Notes under the pieces: model-generated | The model's input: only the letters and a program-made list of their open reading frames with translations | What the model was told of the DNA's origin: nothing | Databases searched by the model: none | Translations under genes and position numbers: made by a program | Shown: one piece after another, positions 52,904 through 62,118 of the stretch | Position numbering within the stretch: the stretch's first letter is position 1 | Layout of the letters: each line of letters opens with the position of its first letter | Assembly (NCBI RefSeq): GCF_000425285.1 | Contig: NZ_AUDD01000005.1 | Coordinates: 1-64,000 of the forward strand | Source of the DNA: Acidipropionibacterium jensenii DSM 20535 | GTDB taxonomy: Bacteria; Actinomycetota; Actinomycetes; Propionibacteriales; Propionibacteriaceae | Length of the DNA: 64,000 nucleotides | Direction of reading: 5' to 3'

Positions 52904-53926
52904 TCAGTACTGCTCGGTCTCGGCGAGGTCGTCCTCGGGGGACTCCCCCTCCTCGTAGTTGTCGGCGGCGGCGATGGGATCGAAGCCGGGGGCGGAGTCC
53001 TTGAGGGACAGCCCCATCTCGGCGAGCTTCTCCTTGACCTCGTCGATCGACTTGGAACCGAAGTTCCGGATGTCGAGGAGATCCTGCTCGGAGCGGGAGA
53101 CCAGCTCACCCACGGTGTGGATGCCCTCGCGCTTGAGGCAGTTGTAGGAGCGGACGGTGAGGTTGAGGTTCTCGACCGGCACCGCGAGGTTCTCGGCGTA
53201 CTGCTCGTCGACCGGCGACGGGCCGACCTCGATGCCCTCGGCGTCCATGTTGAGCTCCCGGGTTAGCCCGAACAGCTCGACGAGGGTGCGCCCGGCCGAG
53301 GCGACGGCGTCGCGCGGCAGCATCGACAGCTTGGTCTCGACGTCCAGGATGAGGCGGTCGAAGTCGGTACGGGTGGCGACACGGGTGGCCTCCACCTTGT
53401 AGGTGACCTTGAGCACCGGGGAGTAGATCGAGTCGACGGCGATCCGGTCCAGCTCGGCCTCCGGATCATCGTTGAGGACGCTGGAGACGTAGCCGCGGCC
53501 GCGCTCGACGACCAGCTCCATCTCGATCTTGCCGTCCTCGTTGAGGGTGGCGATGTGCAGATCGGGGTTGTAGATGACCACCCCGGCCGGCGGGTTGATG
53601 TCGGCCGCGGTGACCTCACCGGCACCCGACTTGCGCAGGTACATGGCCACCGGCTCGTCCTCCTCGGAGGACAGCACCAGCTCCTTGAGGTTGAGGATGA
53701 TCTCGGTGACGTCCTCGACGACGCCCTCCAGGGTGGCGAACTCGTGGCGGACACCCTCGATCTTGATGCTGGTGACCGAGGCGCCGGGGATCGACGACAG
53801 CAGCGTGCGACGCAGCGAGTTACCCAGGGTGTAGCCGAAGCCGGGCTCCAGGGGCTCGATGACGAACCGGGACCGGAAGTCGGAGACGGGCTCCTCGGTG
53901 AGGGTGGGGCGCTGAGCGATGAGCAT
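52904..53926 (-). CDS. rpoA: RNA polymerase alpha subunit
   Basis: 340 residues. N-terminal dimerisation domain ('[29 protein letters not shown]' region) and C-terminal DNA-binding domain ('[20 protein letters not shown]', '[19 protein letters not shown]'). The C-terminal tail is acidic. ATG at 53926 with GGAAGGAA upstream. Preceded by a strong hairpin after rpsD, so expression may depend partly on its own promoter. Confidence 0.98.
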   Translation of the reverse strand: MLIAQRPTLTEEPVSDFRSRFVIEPLEPGFGYTLGNSLRRTLLSSIPGASVTSIKIEGVRHEFATLEGVVEDVTEIILNLKELVLSSEEDEPVAMYLRKSGAGEVTAADINPPAGVVIYNPDLHIATLNEDGKIEMELVVERGRGYVSSVLNDDPEAELDRIAVDSIYSPVLKVTYKVEATRVATRTDFDRLILDVETKLSMLPRDAVASAGRTLVELFGLTRELNMDAEGIEVGPSPVDEQYAENLAVPVENLNLTVRSYNCLKREGIHTVGELVSRSEQDLLDIRNFGSKSIDEVKEKLAEMGLSLKDSAPGFDPIAAADNYEEGESPEDDLAETEQY

Positions 53927-54068
53927 GTGACATTCCTTCCGCGCCAACCGCTATATGAAGGCGCAAATGGGGATGGTGGGGAACTCCCCCACCGGGAGTG
54001 GAACAGTGCGGCCCTCCGCGGTGCCGCGACCATGCCGGAGCATGATCGGCGGCACACCGGTGGGGTGC

Positions 54069-54100
54069 GTGCGGGGGCCGGTCAGGACCGGCCCCCGCAC
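54069..54100 (-). terminator. Strong hairpin between rpsD and rpoA
   Basis: gtgcgggggccggtc / gaccggcccccgcac, 15 paired bases, loop ag, 8 bases after the rpsD stop. No T-run. It could attenuate transcription into rpoA or protect the 3' end of the upstream mRNA. Confidence 0.6.
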
Positions 54101-54107
54101 CGCAGGA

Positions 54108-54713
54108 TCACTTCGAGTAGAGCTCGACGATGGCCTGCTCGTTGACGTCGAGGACGATCTGCTCGCGGGTCGGCAGCTGGTGCACGAGGATGCGTCCGCG
54201 GTTGGGGCGCACGTCGAGCCATGCCGGCACGTCGCGGGTCTCGAAGGTCTCGCGGGCCACCACGATCGGGTGGAGGTCCTTGGACTTCGGGCGGACATCG
54301 ATGATGTCGTGGGCGGTGACGCGGAACGACGGGATGTTCACCTTCTTGCCGTTGACCAGGAAGTGACCGTGGGTCACGAGCTGGCGGGCCTGGCGCCGGG
54401 TGGCGGCCAGTCCGGAGCGGTACACCACGTTGTCCAGGCGGGACTCGAGGATCTGCAGCAGCAGGTCACCGGTCTTGCCGGTGCCGCGGGCCGCCTCCTC
54501 GTAGTAACGGCTGAACTGCTTCTCGAGAACGCCGTAGGCGTAACGCGCCTTCTGCTTCTCGCGCAGCTGCAGGGAGTACTCAGAGTCCTTGGTACGGCCG
54601 CGGCCGTGGACGCCCGGCGGGTAGGGGCGACGCTCGAATGACTTGTCGTTTCCGACAAGGTCAGTCCCGAGGCGACGGGACTTCTTGGTCAGGGGGCCGG
54701 TGTAACGGGCCAT
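54108..54713 (-). CDS. rpsD: 30S ribosomal protein S4 (uS4)
   Basis: 201 residues. '[20 protein letters not shown]' at the start and the S4 domain '[20 protein letters not shown]' plus '[18 protein letters not shown]'. Early 16S rRNA-binding assembly protein and possible regulator of its own operon. No zinc-binding cysteines (C- form). Confidence 0.98.
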   Translation of the reverse strand: MARYTGPLTKKSRRLGTDLVGNDKSFERRPYPPGVHGRGRTKDSEYSLQLREKQKARYAYGVLEKQFSRYYEEAARGTGKTGDLLLQILESRLDNVVYRSGLAATRRQARQLVTHGHFLVNGKKVNIPSFRVTAHDIIDVRPKSKDLHPIVVARETFETRDVPAWLDVRPNRGRILVHQLPTREQIVLDVNEQAIVELYSK

Positions 54714-54748
54714 TGTGTATCAGTCCTTAAATGTGCTCTCGGAGGGGA

Positions 54749-55156
54749 TCAGACGCGGCGGCGCTTCGGCGGCCGGCATCCGTTGTGCGGAACGGGGGTG
54801 ACGTCGGAGATCGGTCCGATCTCCAGGCCGACGGCCCCCAGCGAACGAATGGCGGTCTCGCGGCCCGATCCGGGCCCCTTGACGAAGACGTCGACCCGCT
54901 TCATTCCGTGCTCCATGGCACGACGTCCGGCGGCCTCGGCGGCCATCTGGGCGGCGAACGGGGTGGACTTGCGCGAGCCCTTGAAGCCGACGGTGCCGGC
55001 AGAGGCCCATGCGATGACCTGACCGGCGGGGTCGGTGATCGCGATGATCGTGTTGTTGAACGTGCTCTTGATGTGCGCCTGGCCGGCGACGACGTTCTTC
55101 TTCTCCTTGCGGCGCACCTTTGCCTTGGGCGCGGTCTTACGGCCTGCAGTAGCCAT
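54749..55156 (-). CDS. rpsK: 30S ribosomal protein S11 (uS11)
   Basis: 135 residues. '[23 protein letters not shown]' and '[18 protein letters not shown]' end. Part of the platform near the mRNA exit. Follows rpsM by 72 bp. Confidence 0.98.
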   Translation of the reverse strand: MATAGRKTAPKAKVRRKEKKNVVAGQAHIKSTFNNTIIAITDPAGQVIAWASAGTVGFKGSRKSTPFAAQMAAEAAGRRAMEHGMKRVDVFVKGPGSGRETAIRSLGAVGLEIGPISDVTPVPHNGCRPPKRRRV

Positions 55157-55228
55157 GTGTTGTCTCTCCTGGAGTCAGTGTGATCTCAGCGTGGGAGAAG
55201 GGGGTGTCCAGACGCGGGGCGTCTTGGA

Positions 55229-55603
55229 TCACTTGACCTTCTTCTTTCCGGCGACGGCCTTCTTCCGACCCTTGCGGGTGCGGGCGTTGGTCCGGGTGCG
55301 CTGACCACGAACCGGCAGGCCACTGCGGTGACGACGGCCCTGGTAGCTGCCGATCTCGATCTTGCGACGGATGTCGGCGGCCACCTCACGACGAAGGTCA
55401 CCCTCGACGTGGTAGTTGCTCTCGATGTAGTCGCGCAGTGTCACCAGCTGATCGTCGCTCAGCTTGTTCACGCGGAGGTCACCACTGAGTCCGGTGGCCT
55501 TGAGGGTCTCGGCGGCACGGGTGCGCCCGATGCCGTAGATGTAGGTCAGTGCGACCTCGAGGCGCTTGTCGCGCGGCAGGTCCACTCCGATGAGGCGTGC
55601 CAT
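55229..55603 (-). CDS. rpsM: 30S ribosomal protein S13 (uS13)
   Basis: 124 residues. '[25 protein letters not shown]' and C-terminal '[26 protein letters not shown]'. Head protein contacting the P-site tRNA. Preceded by a 470-bp gap with hairpins and repeats. Confidence 0.98.
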   Translation of the reverse strand: MARLIGVDLPRDKRLEVALTYIYGIGRTRAAETLKATGLSGDLRVNKLSDDQLVTLRDYIESNYHVEGDLRREVAADIRRKIEIGSYQGRRHRSGLPVRGQRTRTNARTRKGRKKAVAGKKKVK

Positions 55604-56076
55604 GTGGCATCCCTTTCGTCTCCGGCCCCGAGGGGCCGCGAAGGTGTCTGGCGTGGAGCGTCCCCGTCACTGGTCAGCCCGGAGGAGATCCTCCAAGCCT
55701 CTCGGCGACGGACGAGATCTGCTCGTCCGACGGGGCCCCGGCCTTCGCCCGGGGGTGGTGGCCCGGATCCGTGTTCGATGGTTTCGAACGGGGTTCCGGG
55801 ACGTGCTTCCACGGTGTTCCCGGACCTCGCGGTCCGGGTGAGCTGAGTGGGAAGAGGATGGCTCGATGATGGTCGACCCATCCTCCGACTCAGCCGTGTT
55901 CAGTTGTCATTCTGTTCAGTTGTTCACTGTTCAGTTTTCTTGTCGGCATCACCGCGTCCACCTGGATGGTGGACCCGACGGTGGACCTCAGGGGTCGAAC
56001 CCCTGCATTCCTGCTGGTCACAGCACCGGGATGAGCTCCCGGCGATGACGACCTGCGATCCCGTCGCGGCGAGGGC
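55604..56076 (-). promoter_or_regulatory. Structured intergenic region between rpmJ and rpsM
   Basis: Unusually long for this cluster and without a convincing gene. It holds a perfect stem cccggacc-tcgc-ggtccggg (55819-55838), a longer stem gaggatgg / ccatcctc (55854-55885) extended by gagt/actc, and three copies of tgttcagtt at 55897, 55913 and 55928. A t-arm-like hairpin 'aggggtcgaacccct' is near 55990. It probably contains a promoter or leader for rpsM-rpsK-rpsD-rpoA-rplQ. Confidence 0.5.
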
Positions 56077-56190
56077 TCAGCCCTGGCGCTGCTTGTGACG
56101 CGGGTTCTCGCAGATGATCATCACGCGACCATGGCGACGAATGACCTTGCACTTGTCGCACATCTTCTTGATGCTCGGACGAACCTTCAT
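56077..56190 (-). CDS. rpmJ: 50S ribosomal protein L36 (bL36)
   Basis: 37 residues, '[20 protein letters not shown]' to 'NPRHKQRQG'. The C-x2-C-x12-C-x4-H zinc motif is present, so it is the zinc-containing (C+) paralogue. Starts 91 bp after infA. The chosen ATG at 56190 gives the canonical N-terminus. Confidence 0.97.
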   Translation of the reverse strand: MKVRPSIKKMCDKCKVIRRHGRVMIICENPRHKQRQG

Positions 56191-56281
56191 CGAGCTTCTC
56201 TTTCGCGTAACGGTCCCCCGGGGGGAACCTGGATGGAGATCGTCCCCGACGGGGACGACCATGGTCAGTGGTTGACGGCGG

Positions 56282-56503
56282 TCACTTGTGCCGGTAGACG
56301 ATGCGTCCGCGGGTCAGGTCATAAGGAGACAGCTCCACCACGACCCGGTCCGACGGAAGGATCCTGATGTAGTGCTGACGCATCTTGCCGCTGATCGTGG
56401 CAAGGACACGGTGTCCGTTCTTGAGCTCGACACGGAACATGGCGTTGGGAAGAGCCTCCACCACTGTGCCTTCGAGCTCGAGCGCTCCCTCTTTCTTGGC
56501 CAT
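56282..56503 (-). CDS. infA: Translation initiation factor IF-1
   Basis: 73 residues from ATG 56503 ('[20 protein letters not shown]'), ending '[13 protein letters not shown]'. OB-fold protein that binds the A-site of the 30S subunit. A longer frame upstream is not homologous. First gene of the infA-rpmJ segment. Confidence 0.98.
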   Translation of the reverse strand: MAKKEGALELEGTVVEALPNAMFRVELKNGHRVLATISGKMRQHYIRILPSDRVVVELSPYDLTRGRIVYRHK

Positions 56504-56635
56504 TGCGTCCAATCTGTCAATCGGTGTGCCCATCTGGGCGTGACTGTCTCCGCCTACACGGGGACCGACGAGTAAGCCTACCCGAGGGCCACGACCGATC
56601 AAAATCTGATTCCTGGGCCCGGTGACGCCCGGGTG

Positions 56636-57004
56636 TCACAGCAGGATGGCCAGAATGATGATCAGCAGCACCACGACCAGGCCGCCACCGCCGACCAGGG
56701 TGGCCATGGTCCTCCCCGACATCGGCCGGGACGGGGTCAGCTCCCCGGGCGCCGCGGTGCTCTGTTCGATGTTCTGCGGGACATTGTGGGTGGCCCTGGC
56801 GGGCAGATCGGCGACCACCGGGGCGAGATCTCCCAGGGTGGTGGCGGCGTAGAGGGCATCCAGGTGGTGCTGGAAGGTCTGCTCGTCGAGTGTCCCGGCG
56901 CTGAAGGCGTCATTGAGCCAGGTGTTGATCTCGGTCCGGTCGGCATCGGTCACCGGTTCGGAGGCGCGGGCGACATATCGGGAGGATGGCGGCAGCTCTT
57001 TCAC
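56636..57004 (-). CDS. DUF1707 SHOCT-like membrane protein
   Basis: 122 residues from GTG. 'YVARASEPVTDADRTEINTWLNDAFSAG' plus 'TLDEQTFQHHLDALYAATTLGDL' is the DUF1707 pattern, of unknown function and common in actinobacteria. A C-terminal membrane helix (about residues 100-122, 'LVGGGGLVVVLLIIILAILL') anchors it. Separated from infA by 130 bp. Confidence 0.8.
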   Translation of the reverse strand: MKELPPSSRYVARASEPVTDADRTEINTWLNDAFSAGTLDEQTFQHHLDALYAATTLGDLAPVVADLPARATHNVPQNIEQSTAAPGELTPSRPMSGRTMATLVGGGGLVVVLLIIILAILL

Positions 57005-57014
57005 GGTCCCAAGG

Positions 57015-57872
57015 CTACCGACCCCGGTGGGCACGCCTCCTGGGCCAGTGGTGGTCACCGCGCCGGACCACTGTGAGGATCTGCTCCTGGGCCTGTGGCC
57101 AGCCGAACATGACATCCTCCCAGGTGAGCCTCATCACCCGGTACCCCAGCGCAAGCAGCCGCCGGTCCCGGACCCGGTCGGCTTGGTAGCTCTGTTCGCT
57201 GGTGTGGTGAGCTCGCGAGTCGACCTCGATGACGAGCCTCTCCCCCACCAGCAGATCAACCCGGCCCACCCCGGGGATCGTCACCTGTGAGGCGACCTGG
57301 ACGTTGTGGCCACGCAGTCTGATCCTCACCAGGGTCTCGGTCCCGGACTCGGCGCGGTCGCACTGGGACAGCAGGGCGCGTGCCCTGGGCGAGTCCGCGA
57401 GCTCCAGTGCCAGATCGGCCATGGTCGCCACCCGCAGATTCACCATCGAGTCCAGAACCGCCACCCCGTTGTCCCGGTCCAGGCATCGGATGGCCGCTCG
57501 CACGGCGACCAGCGGATCGTCGATCGCCCGTATCGGTGCCGGTCTGCGCCCCGGCGAGCACTCCTGGACACGCTTTGAACCGGTCGTGCCCCGGCTCGCC
57601 CTCACATGCAGCGCGGTGTCGCCGAACGGCCGGAACACTCCGAATCTGGCCAGGGCAGAGACACAGGTCATCACACCGCCGGCGCGCACCGCGGCGACCA
57701 CCTCCGGGTCGGCATCGCGCAGGCTCCACCACCCGGGCCTCAGGTTCTCGACCAGATCGCCGGAGAGGTGCAGCTTGCTGATGTCGGGATAGGAGTAGCC
57801 CGCACTCCGCAGGACTCTGGTGGAGACCACACCGCCGGGGCGCAGCTGGGGTGGGATGTCGTAGTGCTTCAT
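57015..57872 (-). CDS. DUF559 nuclease-like protein with AbiEi-like N-terminal domain
   Basis: 285 residues; the ATG at 57872 gives 'MKHYDIPPQLRPGGVVSTRV'. The N-terminal 95 residues form a helix-turn-helix-like region ('GVVSTRVLRSAGYSYPDISKLHLSGDLVENLRPGWW'), as in AbiEi-type antitoxin-domain proteins. The C-terminal 100 residues show the very-short-patch-repair-like fold 'RVDLLVGERLVIEVDSRAHH', 'RDRRLLALGYRVMRLTWEDV'. PD-(D/E)xK nuclease residues D and E-x-D are in place. No toxin partner is visible. It lies 10 bp after DUF1707 and directly beside repeat array B. Confidence 0.7.
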   Translation of the reverse strand: MKHYDIPPQLRPGGVVSTRVLRSAGYSYPDISKLHLSGDLVENLRPGWWSLRDADPEVVAAVRAGGVMTCVSALARFGVFRPFGDTALHVRASRGTTGSKRVQECSPGRRPAPIRAIDDPLVAVRAAIRCLDRDNGVAVLDSMVNLRVATMADLALELADSPRARALLSQCDRAESGTETLVRIRLRGHNVQVASQVTIPGVGRVDLLVGERLVIEVDSRAHHTSEQSYQADRVRDRRLLALGYRVMRLTWEDVMFGWPQAQEQILTVVRRGDHHWPRRRAHRGR

Positions 57873-58040
57873 GCCTCCACTTATCGGGGCCGCAACCCCG
57901 ATCTGCCGCCCGTGCGCCAATCTGGGGACAACTTCTGTCACCCATGGAGCGGGCTGTGGATGGGCAGTCGCCGGCCCCGGGATGACAGAACTCACTGGAA
58001 CCGCACCCCGGACTCACCGGAACCCCACCCTGGACAGAAA

Positions 58041-58293
58041 CGAGATCTGCCACTGAGAAGGCACCCGCCTGGACTATCCAGTCGCCAGCCCACAGATGGC
58101 AGAACTCACCGGAGACCCCCCGAGCACAAAACGAGATCTGCCACCAAGACCGCACCCACCTGGACTATCCAGCCGCCGGCCCACAGATGGCAGAACTCAC
58201 GGGAGACTCCCCGAGCACAAAAACGAGATCTGCCACCAAGACCGCACCCACGTGGACTATCCAGGTGTGTGCCTTCTCAGTGGCAGATCTCAT
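58041..58293. repeat. Array B of nested palindromic repeats (3 units, 91-92 bp period)
   Basis: Units start with gagatctgccac at 58042, 58133 and 58225. Each has the inner dyad (ctggactatccag in units 1 and 2, gtggactatccag in unit 3). The first two close with tggcagaactca and are joined by 'gagcacaaaa' spacers. The last closes with gtggcagatctcat (58280-58293), the exact inverse of the opening arm. A degenerate unit precedes (57930-57995, ending 'gacagaactcac'). The 57873-58317 gap holds no gene. Same family as array A at 13551-13712. Confidence 0.85.
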
Positions 58294-58317
58294 GGCTACC
58301 GGCGCGGCCGGCCCCTC

Positions 58318-59157
58318 TCAGTCCAGTGGACCGAAGGCCACCCCTCGCGCCGTCAGCTCGGCCTCGCCGCCATCGGGCTCGGTGAGCACCCACAGCCCGT
58401 TCCGCGTGACGGCCACCGTGTTCTCCCAGTGGCTCGACCACGAACCGTCGAGGCTGCGCACCGTCCAGTCGTCATCCAGGGTGACATTCTCCTCATCGCC
58501 GAGGGTGGCCATCGGCTCCACGCACAGGCACATCCCCTCGGTGATTCTCGGCCCCCGGTGGGCCCGGCCCCAGTTCGGCACATCGGGATCCATGTGCATC
58601 TCAGTGCCGATGCCGTGACCGGTGTAGTCGCGGATGATCCCGTAGTCGTGCTCGTGGGACTCCAGGGACACCTGGACCGCCGACGAGACATCACCGATCC
58701 GTGCTCCCGGAGCGATCTGGGCGATCCCGTCCCACATCGACTTGCGGGTCGCCTCCGACAGCTCCCTCACCTCATCGGAGACCTCGCCGACCAGGGCGGT
58801 GCGGGCCGCATCGCCGTGCCAGCCGTCCACGATGGCGCCGTAGTCGATCGAGACGATGTCCCCGTCGTGCAGCTCCCGCTCGTCGGGGATCCCGTGCACG
58901 ATGACCTCGTTGACGCTGATGCAGGCCACTCCGGGGTAGGGCTGGATCCCCCACTCGGCGCCGTACCCCAGGAAGTTCGAGGTCGCGCCGTGACGGGCGA
59001 TCACCTCCCTGCCGATGCGGTCGAGGTCCGCGGTGGTCGCACCGGGGACCGCGGCGGCCACCATCTCGGCCAGCCCCTCGGCGACCACCAACCCGGCGCG
59101 ACGCATCACGCGGATCTGGTCATCGTCCTTGATCTGGATCCTGTGGCGTCCGAGCAT
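58318..59157 (-). CDS. map: Methionine aminopeptidase type I
   Basis: 279 residues. Removes the N-terminal methionine from new proteins. Metal-binding residues are visible in 'DIVSIDYGAIVDGWHGDAART' (two Asp), 'YTGHGIGTEMH' (His), 'CVEPMATLG' (Glu) and 'SSHWENTVAVT' (Glu). Its ATG overlaps the adk stop by one base, so it is in the secY-adk-map operon. The repeat array B begins 25 bp downstream. Confidence 0.97.
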   Translation of the reverse strand: MLGRHRIQIKDDDQIRVMRRAGLVVAEGLAEMVAAAVPGATTADLDRIGREVIARHGATSNFLGYGAEWGIQPYPGVACISVNEVIVHGIPDERELHDGDIVSIDYGAIVDGWHGDAARTALVGEVSDEVRELSEATRKSMWDGIAQIAPGARIGDVSSAVQVSLESHEHDYGIIRDYTGHGIGTEMHMDPDVPNWGRAHRGPRITEGMCLCVEPMATLGDEENVTLDDDWTVRSLDGSWSSHWENTVAVTRNGLWVLTEPDGGEAELTARGVAFGPLD

Positions 59158-59726
59158 CAGGCGCGGGCGTCCAGGGCGGAGAAGATCCGGTCGCGGACAT
59201 CGGAGATCTCGCCGACCCCGTCGACCGGCACCAGCAGACCCGCCTGGCGGTAGTGGTCGATGAGGGGAGCGGTCTGGGAGGTGTAGACGTCCATCCGGTT
59301 GCGGATGGTCTCCTCGTTGTCGTCGGCCCGTCCCTCGATCTGGGCGCGCTTGAGCAGCCGGGCGGTGAGCAGCTCCGGGTCGACCTCCAGGCTCACCACC
59401 GCGTCCAGAGCCAGACCGTTGGCACTCAGGTAGCCGTCGAGGGCCTCGACCTGGTGGAGATTGCGCGGGTAGCCGTCGAGCAGGAACCCCTCGGCCGCGT
59501 CGGACTGGCCGAGCCGGTCGACGACGATCTCGTCGGTCACCACGTCGGGGACCAGGTCTCCGGCGTCCATGATCGCCTTGACTTTCTTGCCGAGTTCGGT
59601 GCCGCCCTTGATGTTCGCCCGGAAGGTGTCGCCGGTCGAGATCGCGGGGATCCCGTAGTGCTCGGCGATCGAGCTGGCCTGGGTGCCTTTGCCGGCGCCG
59701 GGGGCGCCAATGATGAGAAGCCTCAT
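59157..59726 (-). CDS. adk: Adenylate kinase
   Basis: 189 residues, the short form without the zinc-binding LID. '[16 protein letters not shown]' P-loop, 'ISTGDTFR', 'FLLDGYPRN'. Interconverts AMP, ADP and ATP. Overlaps the secY stop by 4 bp. Confidence 0.98.
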   Translation of the reverse strand: MRLLIIGAPGAGKGTQASSIAEHYGIPAISTGDTFRANIKGGTELGKKVKAIMDAGDLVPDVVTDEIVVDRLGQSDAAEGFLLDGYPRNLHQVEALDGYLSANGLALDAVVSLEVDPELLTARLLKRAQIEGRADDNEETIRNRMDVYTSQTAPLIDHYRQAGLLVPVDGVGEISDVRDRIFSALDARA

Positions 59727-61048
59727 GATGTCAGGAATCCTTCGTAACTTCGTTGCTGGAGCTTGCTCTCAACCTGTTTGACGGTGTCGAGACCGACACC
59801 CACGACAATGAGGATGCTGGTGCCGCCGAACGGGAAGTTCTGATTGGCGTTGAGGAAGACGAACGCCAGGGTCGGTATCAAGGAGATCAGTCCGAGGTAC
59901 AGGGAGCCGGGAGCCGTCAGTCGCGACAGCACGAAGGCCAGGTAGTCCTCGGTGGGCTTGCCGGCCCGGATCCCCGGGATGAATCCGCCGTACTTCTTCA
60001 TGTTGTCGCTCATCTCGACGGGGTCGAAGGTGATCGCCACGTAGAAGTAGCAGAAGAAGATGATGAGCAGGAAGTAGATGAGGTTGTACAGCGGATGGTC
60101 ACCGCGGGTGAAGTTCTGACCGATCCACTGCGCGGCTCTGCCCTCCGGCCGGAAGGTCGCGTACAGCACCGGCAGGTACATGATCGAGGAGGCGAAGATC
60201 ACCGGGATGACGCCGGACTGGTTCACCTTCAGCGGGATGTAGGTGCTGGTGCCACCGAACATCCGCCGGCCCACCATCCGCTTGGCGTACTGGACCGGGA
60301 TGCGCCGCTGCCCCTGCTCCATGAACACCACGCCGGCCATCACGATGAGCCCGATCGCGATGACGGTGAAGAAGATGAACCAGGCGTGCGCCTCGCCCTG
60401 GCTGTTGCGGGTGACCTTGATCTGCCACAGGGAGTCGGGGAAGCGGGCCGCGATCTGGGTGAAGATCATGATCGACATGCCGTTGCCGATGCCGCGGTCG
60501 GTGATGAGCTCGCCCATCCACATCACGATCGTGGTGCCGGCGGTCATGGTCAGCACCATCACGATGACCGGGAAGACCGAGGTGTCGTGGACCACGATCG
60601 GGTCGGAGCAGGAGCTGAACAGCCGCCCCGAGGTGGCCAGGGTGGTGAAGGCGGTGGCCTGCAGGACGCCGAGCACCAAGGTGAGGTACCGGGTGTACTG
60701 GGTGATCTTGTTCTGCCCGGAGGCGCCCTCCTTCTTGAGGGCCTCGAGCTTGGGGATGACGACCGTCAGCAGCTGCAGAATGATCGACGAGGTGATGTAG
60801 GGCATGATGCCCAGGGCGAAGATCGCCAGCTGCAGCAGCGCACCGCCGGAGAACAGGTTGATCATCGAGTACAGCCCGGCGGCGTCGCTGGACTGGGACT
60901 GGGTGACGCAGGCGTTGATCTTGGCGACGTCGACGTTGGGCACCGGGATGGTGGAGCCGACCCTGAAGATCGCGAGGATGAACAGCGTGAAGAAGATCTT
61001 CTTGCGCAGATCCGGCGTCTTGAAGGCACTGGCGAAGGCGGAAAGCAT
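59723..61048 (-). CDS. secY: Protein translocase channel subunit SecY
   Basis: 441 residues, ten predicted membrane helices. '[21 protein letters not shown]' start, plug region around residues 55-75, '[12 protein letters not shown]' and the '[33 protein letters not shown]' ribosome-binding loop region. Forms the Sec channel with SecE and SecG. First gene of secY-adk-map. A weak AGAG is the ribosome site. Confidence 0.98.
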   Translation of the reverse strand: MLSAFASAFKTPDLRKKIFFTLFILAIFRVGSTIPVPNVDVAKINACVTQSQSSDAAGLYSMINLFSGGALLQLAIFALGIMPYITSSIILQLLTVVIPKLEALKKEGASGQNKITQYTRYLTLVLGVLQATAFTTLATSGRLFSSCSDPIVVHDTSVFPVIVMVLTMTAGTTIVMWMGELITDRGIGNGMSIMIFTQIAARFPDSLWQIKVTRNSQGEAHAWFIFFTVIAIGLIVMAGVVFMEQGQRRIPVQYAKRMVGRRMFGGTSTYIPLKVNQSGVIPVIFASSIMYLPVLYATFRPEGRAAQWIGQNFTRGDHPLYNLIYFLLIIFFCYFYVAITFDPVEMSDNMKKYGGFIPGIRAGKPTEDYLAFVLSRLTAPGSLYLGLISLIPTLAFVFLNANQNFPFGGTSILIVVGVGLDTVKQVESKLQQRSYEGFLTS

Positions 61049-61191
61049 TCGGGCTCTCTAGGGTTTGACGACACGCCCTGCGGGCGGCTCGGTGGATCGG
61101 CCTGGCGGTCGGTCGCCGAACGGGCAAGGACAACAGCGCAGGTAGCCTATCAACTTGTCGCCATCACGTGACATCCCGACGAAGGAGCCCC

Positions 61192-61866
61192 ATGCGTCCG
61201 CCAGTGGTCATCACATCGCGTTCGGGTCGGATCGGGACCGCCGCACTGGCGGTGGCGGCGCTGGCCCTGCTGGTGTGGGACGCCACCCGGGCCGGACTCC
61301 TCCAGGCCCTCGTCAACGCCCCCTTCGTGGCTCTGTTCGTGTGGTGCGCCTGGATCTTCTGGGGGCTGGCCTCGATCCGGATCGACAACGACGGGGTGCA
61401 CGTCATCAACCAGCTGCGGATCTGGGATGTGCCGTGGGCGCAACTGAAGACAGTCACCGGTCGCTGGGGAGTGACCCTCACCACCCTCCCGCAGGACTCC
61501 TCACGAGCTCCCGAGAACTCAGAGACGACCGGGACATCCGAGTCGACCGGGGCGGGCGGCACGCCCGGGACGGGCGAAACCCGGCCCGCCAGGGGCCACA
61601 GCATCCGCGCCTGGGCGGCCCCGGCGAAGGGCACCGCCGGGAAGATCATCGGGACCGACCGGGAGTTGCCGATCATCCCGGACCAGGGTCACGAGCCGAT
61701 CCGGATCAGCCTCGACGCCTTCGCGGCGGCCCGACTCATCGAGATCGAGCAGATTCAGCGCAGAGCAGGTGCAACATCCTCGGACGCCGCGCCGGTGCGG
61801 GTTCGGGTCAACTGGCCGACCGTCATCATCTCCGGCGTCCTGGTGATCCTGGCCGTGCTGGCCTGA
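61192..61866 (+). CDS. PH-domain membrane protein
   Basis: 224 residues; ATG with AAGGAG 7 bases upstream is preferred over a GTG at 61168. Two membrane helices lie at the start (about 12-30 and 36-60), then a bacterial-PH-like segment ('SIRIDNDGVHVINQLRIWDVPWAQLKTV'), a Ser/Thr/Gly-rich insertion (about 106-140, 'TGTSESTGAGGTPGTGETRP') and the rest of the domain. A last helix is at the C-terminus ('VIISGVLVILAVLA'). Role unknown. Divergent from secY. Confidence 0.75.
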   Translation: MRPPVVITSRSGRIGTAALAVAALALLVWDATRAGLLQALVNAPFVALFVWCAWIFWGLASIRIDNDGVHVINQLRIWDVPWAQLKTVTGRWGVTLTTLPQDSSRAPENSETTGTSESTGAGGTPGTGETRPARGHSIRAWAAPAKGTAGKIIGTDRELPIIPDQGHEPIRISLDAFAAARLIEIEQIQRRAGATSSDAAPVRVRVNWPTVIISGVLVILAVLA

Positions 61867-61905
61867 GCGGGAACACCGCCCAGGGTCTGGCTCCTGCCAG
61901 CATCG

Positions 61906-61962
61906 GGTGCCGCCCACGATCAGGGCCTTGGCAGAGGCAGGTGCCGCCCAGGAGCAGGGCCT
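61906..61962. repeat. Short direct repeat, 34-bp period
   Basis: ggtgccgcccacgatcaggg at 61906 and ggtgccgcccaggagcaggg at 61940. A further pair, 'gacgcctcgca', lies at about 62001 and 62020. No gene is present in the 61867-62118 gap. Confidence 0.5.
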
Positions 61963-62034
61963 CCACCGGAACCGAGTCCGCTCGGCACCCTGAACCTCAG
62001 TGACGCCTCGCACCTCAGAGACGCCTCGCAGCGC

Positions 62035-62072
62035 GACAGGGGGCGGCCCGCAGATGCGGGCCGCCCCCTGTC
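62035..62072 (-). terminator. Very strong terminator-like hairpin
   Basis: An 18-bp perfect stem runs gacagggggcggcccgca / tgcgggccgccccctgtc with a 2-base loop. It lies between convergent genes, downstream of the peptide-binding lipoprotein. Confidence 0.85.
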
Positions 62073-62118
62073 GAGACTCCGGTGACCCCTTCAGGACGCC
62101 GGATCTGGGCTTCTCAGA

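Noticed and set aside
55980-56050. A tRNA-like T-arm ('aggggtcgaacccct')
   Set aside because: The acceptor arms do not pair, the putative anticodon arm has only a 4-base loop, and no D-arm is found on either strand.
57256-58155. A 299-residue open frame on the minus strand across array B
   Set aside because: It is a different frame from the DUF559 gene and is made of repeat translation plus antisense-like sequence; no homology or ribosome site.
58041-58293. A CRISPR array, because of regular 91-bp spacing
   Set aside because: The material between arms is itself conserved between units, so there are no unique spacers, and units are nested palindromes.
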